Positions 58,035 through 64,000 of a stretch of 64,000 nucleotides of DNA are shown here, one piece after another. Positions within the stretch are counted from its first letter, which is position 1; the number at the start of each line of letters is the position of its first letter. This DNA comes from Sweltsa coloradensis (Eukaryota > Arthropoda > Insecta > Plecoptera > Chloroperlidae), in assembly GCA_024449915.1 (NCBI GenBank), contig JAMZAV010001054.1, positions 149,912-213,911 of the forward strand. Reading direction: 5' to 3'. A model generated the notes under the pieces. The model was not told the DNA's origin and ran no database searches. It worked only from the letters and a program-made list of their open reading frames with translations. The translations under genes and the position numbers were made by a program.

Positions 58035-58222
58035 TTGAAGAGGGAACCAACAACTTAATGGTTAGCGACTGCCCAGCAGTTCTTGTAAAGATAGATAGAA
58101 ACGTATAGAAAACAACACGGAACAGTTTTGGATGTTACTCGTGTGTTTAGTCTATATGTTTGTGGTCTATCTCTACAAGAATCGTGCAGTCGCCAGCCAG
58201 GTCCAGTGTTTGGGTTCCCTAT
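58035..58222. repeat. Small foldback element (~190 bp)
   Basis: GCGACTGCCCAGCAGTTCTT (58,064 on) pairs with AAGAATCGTGCAGTCGC (about 58,179-58,195). Outer AGGGAACC pairs with GGTTCCCT. No target duplication found. Confidence 0.55.
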
Positions 58223-58494
58223 ACAACACTCTTTGTTGTAAGCATTAAAAATGGATTGTGTTTTTGTTCATCTTCAACGATTGGCTAGATCTATAGACCT
58301 AATGATTAGAAACACCCGTTCAACACGAGTAGGTCAGTAGCTTGAGCTAGACTAGTTAGAAGCTTGCTAGCCAGGGCTGGATGCGTTCCCACTTCTTCCA
58401 GTCATCAGGCTCTGTCAATCTTTTCTCTTAGGAAGCACTTCCTGCTACGCTCAAGCCGTCCATGTTGCTCATACGCTCTGGGTGAGGCGTAGTG

Positions 58495-58625
58495 TACAAC
58501 ACGTGGGTACTCGAAATCCCGCATCGGATATCAAAAAAACCTGTGCCGGAATGCACCGGTTTGTCATTGGTCCATCACCTTATCATCACCACTCAAAATG
58601 ACCAAATAGAGACGTTAAACTACAA
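58495..58625 (+). repeat. SINE-like fragment with AGAGACGTTAAAC tail
   Basis: GTACTCGAAATCCCGCATCG (B-box-like) followed about 95 bp later by ATAGAGACGTTAAACTAC. The GACGTTAAA tail resembles the retroposon tails at 3190 and 63,310. Confidence 0.35.
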
Positions 58626-59328
58626 AGTCTTCATCATCTTCAATTGACGACTTGAATGTACCGCTCTCCCTGACGTCCGAGCAAACATGGTGAATGAGTG
58701 GGTTACAAATCCTAATTCCCAAGTTGACGCCTGCTCACGCGCAACACTTTATCACGCCTCTAACTTTGTATTTTCTATTTCATTATTGGACAATATTTAA
58801 ATGAATAAATTTAGCAATTATCATCCTTGTGATAGTGATTATCGATTTTTGGACACAGTCGTGAAGCTTTAGTTATAAACAATGTACGCATCATCGATGT
58901 GAAAATTATCAATGACTAAAGTTTTTCAACAATTTATTTGACAAAAAACTACTGATCGGATTTCGACACAAGACCTCTTTAAAAATATGCACCATTCAGA
59001 CTGTTTAAACAAGAAAATAATCTAACTCGGTAGATAGAATTGCAACAGAACAAAACTTTGCAGCATAGGGAGTAATATGCAAGGAGTTTTTATCCCAAAA
59101 TAACGCACTCTAGAATGTGAGGATGAGCCAGTGAAAAAAAAGTGCACGCTGATATTACTCGATGCTGTAATTTTTGTTCAGGGCACTTCTTCTAGAAAGT
59201 TAGTATATTTCTTGTCTAAACAGTCTGATGCATTTTTACAAAGAATTCGTTGAAATCCCAGATCAGTAGTTTTTTTGTCAAATAATGGTGAGAAAACTAA
59301 GTCATTGAAATTTTCATGTGTGAATGGT

Positions 59329-59331
59329 ACA

Positions 59332-59363
<32 letters not shown>

Positions 59364-59455
59364 AGACATAATAAAAAAATTGTTTTAAGAGTCTACCCAC
59401 TCAGGTATATAAAACTGATTTTCAGTGGGGGACCAGTAAATCAAAGCGGCTAGAC
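59329..59455 (-). repeat. Retroposon 3' end with (ATAA)n
   Basis: (AAAT)n of about nine units, then GAGTCTACCCACTCAGG, ACTGATTTTCAGTGGGGG and CAGTAAATCAAAGCGG. Same family as 5480 and 45,566, read on the minus strand. Confidence 0.7.
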
Positions 59456-60204
59456 ATCGACGTGTTATGACAAGCTAACGACTGTGTCAAAAAAATCGAA
59501 AGTAATCGCTAAAGACTTGATATGTTGGCTAAATATTATTCATTTAATATTGTTCCAAATAATGAATAGATAAAAGTTAGAGCGGATACTTGATAAGTGA
59601 GCGCCGTCAGCAGGTGCCAACTTGCGAAATGAGGACTTAGAACCCAATACTAGTCACGTGACCTATCGATGGTTTTAGCTCGGCCCCATTTCGAGTCGTC
59701 AATTGTAAGAAAGGGGAATTTCAGTAACAACATTTAGCAAACCCAAAATAATGACCATCCCTAAATTTATTTCTAATTTGTTCTGTGCGTAGTTACATAC
59801 GTGTAGGGCTACTAAGCAAAGTTTTAAGCCTTAGACCATTTAGACCTAGGAGTGAAATTAAATATATATATATATAGATAAATTATAAAGCAATCTACGA
59901 CGTCGCTCAAGTAATTTTCCTAAACATCCCCTAAAAATCTTACCGCAGAATCATCCCCTGTGTCTACACCCCTCCCAACCTCACCCCTCATCCCCAACAC
60001 CCCTTCTAATATTATTAGTGGTTGGTTTTGGTAACCCCGCATCCCTTCCTGCCACCCCCTCGTAACATCAAAGCCTCCACTGGTCTGATGAAAATCTCAT
60101 TCCGATATCCTTGAGCAAACAGTAAAATATAACTGTTTTCCTGTTGTATTTTCTAAAGCTGATACAAATTGTCCCATTTCCATGAACACCCTTTACTCCA
60201 ATAA

Positions 60205-60310
60205 CCCAGATACCTAGCAGTTAGGGCCGTCCGCCGGTGGCACATTTTCGAGTAGGGCACTGTTCCGAAGCGTGGCACTACGAGGAGGGGAGTTCGAATC
60301 CCGCGAAGCC
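60205..60310 (+). repeat. tRNA-like SINE head
   Basis: TAGCAGTTAGGGCCGTCCGC (A-box-like) and GGGGAGTTCGAATCCCGCGA (strong B-box). Probably a tRNA-derived SINE promoter. Confidence 0.4.
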
Positions 60311-61885
60311 TGGTTCTTTGGTAGTTATCTTTTGGCATCTATAAACCATCGTGTTAGAGTCACGAATAGAATATGGTGCTAATAGACGTTGAGCACAAAA
60401 ATCAACCAAATCAATTTCCTAGCAGTTATCATTAAGAGTACGCAATAGATAGGTGACGCGGCAATCTCAGAGGGGACTGCGGAAATGACGAGGTATCGGA
60501 GGCCCGGCCAGAAACAAACGAAGAGGGACATGTTTAGACAGAGATAACGAGACAACTGGTTCTTAGCTCCACCCCGCGCTATAAGATAACGATATCTCCC
60601 GACTCAACGCACGGCCAATGTTCTAGTTTCGTTTTGCGACTGCAAAAATAAATACCAAATATGATATGAAAATGAATAACATAGGACCATGCACATCGTG
60701 ACTTTCAAATGACAAGGGTTTTAGTTCATTATTTTGTATTATTGGTTGACGTTTCCGCGATTGTTTTTTTTTGTCTCTACAATAAGTTACCTAAGTTCAT
60801 TGTAGTTGATTAGTGAAAAAATAGTAATAATTACTATGTAAGTGTTGTGTGTAATTGTCATTGATGTCTTCACGCTTCGATTTGTTTCAATAATAGTAGT
60901 TTTTATTTTTATTCTGTAGCTAAAGCATGGGGACAACACAAACAAAACAAACATCAGACATTATACCGGGTTTTGTCAACAGTTTTTAATGCCGCGTAGT
61001 TAATTATACCTTTTGCATACGATTTGATCAGTTTTCATTGGCATTAGAACATAGAATTTTATTTTAAAAGTAGTTCTTATTATTAATCTCGCTAATCAAC
61101 AATGCACACATTTGAGACACACTAATAAGCCCGATATTGCCCTTTAGTATACGAAAAAGTCAGACGAGTTAATTTAAATCACCACCTCCGTAATTTTATT
61201 CATCAAATGAAATTGTGTCACTTCTATGAAGATACACATATTTGAGTTTGTTTTGCAGCGCTTTTATGGAGAAATACTCCGTGAAATCAATATTCTCGGA
61301 AACCTACATTGTTTATAATGGTTTACCTCTGTAAAAAAAAAAAAAACTCTTCACATTTTGGCCTATCAGCACACCTAAAAAGCAATGATTAGTTTTGCCA
61401 TTTCACAACTAAATGTTCGATGTAAAACTTGGAAGGCGATTAAGGGACTTGCCTTTTCGAGAAATGTGCAACTTCCCTATAATTTTAGTGAGAATATGTG
61501 CGTTTTAGACATAATGAAAACAAAACCTTAATTTTATTTTATTTCAAGAAAATCAATTTAAACAAAATTTCGGTAGGCAATACTGTATCTTTTCATCATA
61601 TTGTTGTCTTTAAGAAACGGGTTTAAAATAGTGATAAAAACATATCGTTGACACTGCAGACATAGAGACACTCCAGCCCAGCGGTAGTTTACTTAGGCCC
61701 AACATAAATTAGTCTTTGAATTCGGAACTGAATAATATATTAATTTCAGTCGATTTCACATTATTTTGTAGATACACTGAAAGATGATTTGATACTTTAT
61801 TAAAAAAATATAAACTATAGTATAGATATCGTTTATAATTCACCAATATAGACGTGTTTATTTCACGTCTGTTAAAACTACCGTT
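60311..61885. other. Intergenic, nothing recognised
   Basis: AT-rich non-coding sequence without repeats shared in this window. Confidence 0.4.
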
Positions 61886-61889
61886 TTAT

Positions 61890-62000
61890 GGCAAAGGTAG
61901 TTCTCCGACTGCCAACAGAGGTACCTCATAGGTAATGATTCGAAAGGTCTCGGGTTTTCGATACCCACCACTGGCAATCCTGACTAGAAATGTTCTTCAG
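61890..62000 (+). repeat. tRNA-like SINE head
   Basis: CTCGGGTTTTCGATACCCAC (B-box-like) then CACTGGCAATCCTGACTAGAAA, which parallels CATCGGCAATCCTGGCTTGAAA at 43,715. Indicates a shared tRNA-SINE family. Confidence 0.45.
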
Positions 62001-63020
62001 ACAACAATACGAATGAATACATGGCCCTCAGAGATTCTCTCGCAAATACTCGTAAATTTTACCTGAGTGCATCCTAAAGAAACTAAAATTCATAATACGT
62101 ATACCTATGACTACAACTTGCACGCATTTTGTCAATAGCATTAAACTTGCTTTTTTTTCTGCCATAAGTAGGAAGCGGCGATGGTATGGATAATGATGAT
62201 GATCATGATGACCATAAACAATAATAATTAATTTCTGAATAATTCAGAAGGACCAGAAAGACAGCTAACAATGTCCATAACTAATTTTTTAATTCAGTAT
62301 ATGTACGGGAATCGAGTCGAGAAAAGTTAATTACAATGATTTTTTCGGGTTTTCTTTCATAATGGAAAGATCAAAGCCCATTAATCCATTATCGCTCATA
62401 GTAGCGATATGTCCACAACAATACACTTGTCGAACTAACCCGTCATAGGACCGTTAAAATAAACTTACTTTTATCGATCAAAATAGATTACAAAGTTTGT
62501 TACTATTTTTTCAATTTAGTTTGATTGGCTAGGATCTGATCTCGATTGAATATTATAATCTTTTGAGATGCCTAGTAATGCAACAAAACATCACTAGCTC
62601 TAGCTCATGTAACAATTTACTAAATATACTTTGATCTCTCGCAGTAACTGAAAAGTGAAATCATTTTAAGCCTCCTAGTTCGCGCACTTGTAATTTTTGC
62701 CGAGTTGGACGATACTGGTGCAAGTGTGCGTAAGAGACATTTTCATTAGCACTAAACAAATTGGAAGATCTACGTTTAGAAAATGCCCATGATTAGTAGG
62801 CCTATCAACAGACGGACAAGACAATTGTCTACTAGAGAGCAAACTATCTTGCAGCAAGTGGCTTAACACAGCCCTTGTTTTTGGGGGAAGCCGGGGGACG
62901 AAACATTTTTGTAACCTCAAAAGATCAATTCAGCAAAGACTAGTGAAAGGGGTACGTGGATATAGTCAGTGGTTTCATCCAAAATAATATAAGGGTTTAC
63001 GCTCTTTCCAGTGTAAAGTA
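62001..63020. other. Intergenic, nothing recognised
   Basis: No coding frame of note. Confidence 0.4.
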
Positions 63021-63028
63021 CAAGATCG

Positions 63029-63659
63029 CAGTGGCGGATACAGGGGTGGGTGGGGCGATCGCCCCCCCATGATTCTTTAAAAATAAAAAAATAAAAAATT
63101 TATTATTTTATTGTGCACTCACCAAATGCACTCTAAAAACCTGATTTTCAAAATTTTCGCCTGCGGCGCTATTAATTTAAAACTCCCAATAAAAATCAAC
63201 TTTCCTTTTTGTTATCAGAAATAATCAGATCGCCTCTGAAATGTGTCTGCATCAGTGTACTTCGATTTATTAAGTTGTCCTCCTATGTGAATCGTTTTTT
63301 AACTAAATAGGATAGACGTTTAATAAATGAATAAAATGATGAATTGAAATAATAAACAAAAGTCTATAATAATGTTGCAATCTAGGCCAATGCTGTAAAT
63401 TGTAAGCTCGACATGACGTCAAAACAAATTGGTGCACACAAACTACATTGTTTCCGTATTACATTCCGCCCACCACTTTTTTCTAAAACGCACCAAATGC
63501 ACTCTAAAAACCTGATTTTCAAAATTTTCGCCTGTGGCGCAATTAATGGGGGGCTCCGCCCCCCATACCCCCCGTGCGTCCGCGCTTAGTCCCTTTCCCA
63601 CGACTGTACATGCACACGCAAATCGACGCCCCCATGATTATGTCCTAGATCCGCCACTG
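63029..63659. mobile_element. hAT-like element (631 bp) with a retroposon tail inside
   Basis: Ends CAGTGGCGGATACAGGG and (reverse complement) CAGTGGCGGATCTAGGAC, flanked by a perfect 8-bp duplication CAAGATCG (63,021-63,028; 63,660-63,667). Two internal copies of ACCAAATGCACTCTAAAAAC (63,120; 63,491), each followed by TTTTCGCCTG(C/T)GGCGC. A retroposon tail (63,256-63,345) lies between them. Confidence 0.9.
63256..63345 (+). repeat. Retroposon 3' tail inside a hAT element
   Basis: GTCCTCCTATGTGAATCGTT...AGGATAGACGTTTAATAAAT, a match to 3117-3230. Confidence 0.65.
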
Positions 63660-63794
63660 CAAGATCGTGCAGAATGGAGGGGGGGGGTGTCTGGGGGGGA
63701 TGAAACCTTAGCAAATGACACGAATATTTTTTTATATTATTTGTTATGACAGGAGTATTTAAACGAGTCTTTTTTACACTAATCTTAAATTAAA

Positions 63795-64000
63795 CTAGGA
63801 AAACGCTTAAGTCCCGCCGCGTTGTTGGATGAGCGTAATTGGTGCATTGAGCTGCCAATTTTCATAAGAAATAATTATTCGATTGCGCACAAATTTTACA
63901 CAAATATATTAATTCATAAAATAAGGTTCTGTGAAAAAATCATACAATAGGTATAAGCATGAAGGTGTTATTTTAAAGTTACAGATTTTTTTAAATTCGA
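63795..64000 (-). mobile_element. Helentron/DINE-1-like element, copy 7, cut by window end
   Basis: Begins CTAGGAAAACGCTTAAGTCC after a flanking A, CGCCGCGTT subfamily, and runs off the window. Confidence 0.85.

Noticed and set aside
58433..58484. Short block between TTTCTCTTAG and CTGG|GTGAGG as an exon
   Set aside because: Only 52 bp, weak context, beyond the last clear block.

Overview
The window is animal nuclear DNA: AT-rich, intron-bearing and dense with transposable elements. It holds one securely recognised protein gene, the 3' part of CHMP4 (ESCRT-III / SNF7 family), on the + strand from 3631 to about 25.7 kb. Four coding exons encode the last ~161 residues (3631-3808, 6500-6614, 8066-8201, 24953-25008). 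The first coding exon is not visible and probably lies upstream of base 1. The last intron is 16.75 kb and packed with mobile elements. The organism cannot be named from the sequence. The spread of the palindromic TAGGCCTA/GGCCTAGG motif, the variety of MITE-like elements and a foldback with tandemly repeated arms resembling sea-urchin TU elements suggest a marine invertebrate, perhaps an echinoderm or other non-vertebrate deuterostome. That is inference.

Layout. 1-3.6 kb: foldback elements upstream of the first visible CHMP4 exon. 3.6-25.7 kb: CHMP4. Its introns carry many hAT-like non-autonomous elements, defined here by matching termini plus 8-bp target duplications, a pogo/Tigger-like element with a hAT nested inside, and a 4-kb foldback (about 19.66-23.65 kb) whose arms are arrays of a ~450-bp unit rich in DR1 (AGGTCA-n-AGGTCA) motifs. 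Between 8.26 and 13.3 kb the same locus appears twice, joined by about 280 bp of homopolymer-ridden sequence. This looks like two haplotypes or reads stacked by the assembler, and it gives an empty site for one hAT insertion. 25.7-64 kb: no recognisable protein gene. It holds retroposon fragments (a 5S rRNA-derived SINE, tRNA-like heads, shared 3' tails), two piggyBac-like MITEs with TTAA duplications, large inverted repeats, microsatellites, seven copies of a Helentron/DINE-1-like family, and a chain of GC-rich exon-like blocks at 54.1-57.7 kb.

No transposase or reverse transcriptase reading frame was recognised, so the recognised elements appear non-autonomous. The most unusual items are: a possible alternative last exon of CHMP4 split by a hAT insertion; the DR1-rich foldback; the Helentron-like family (T/T insertion, CTAG end, 3' hairpin, internal ~160-bp tandem units); and the duplicated/low-quality stretch at 8.3-13.3 kb.
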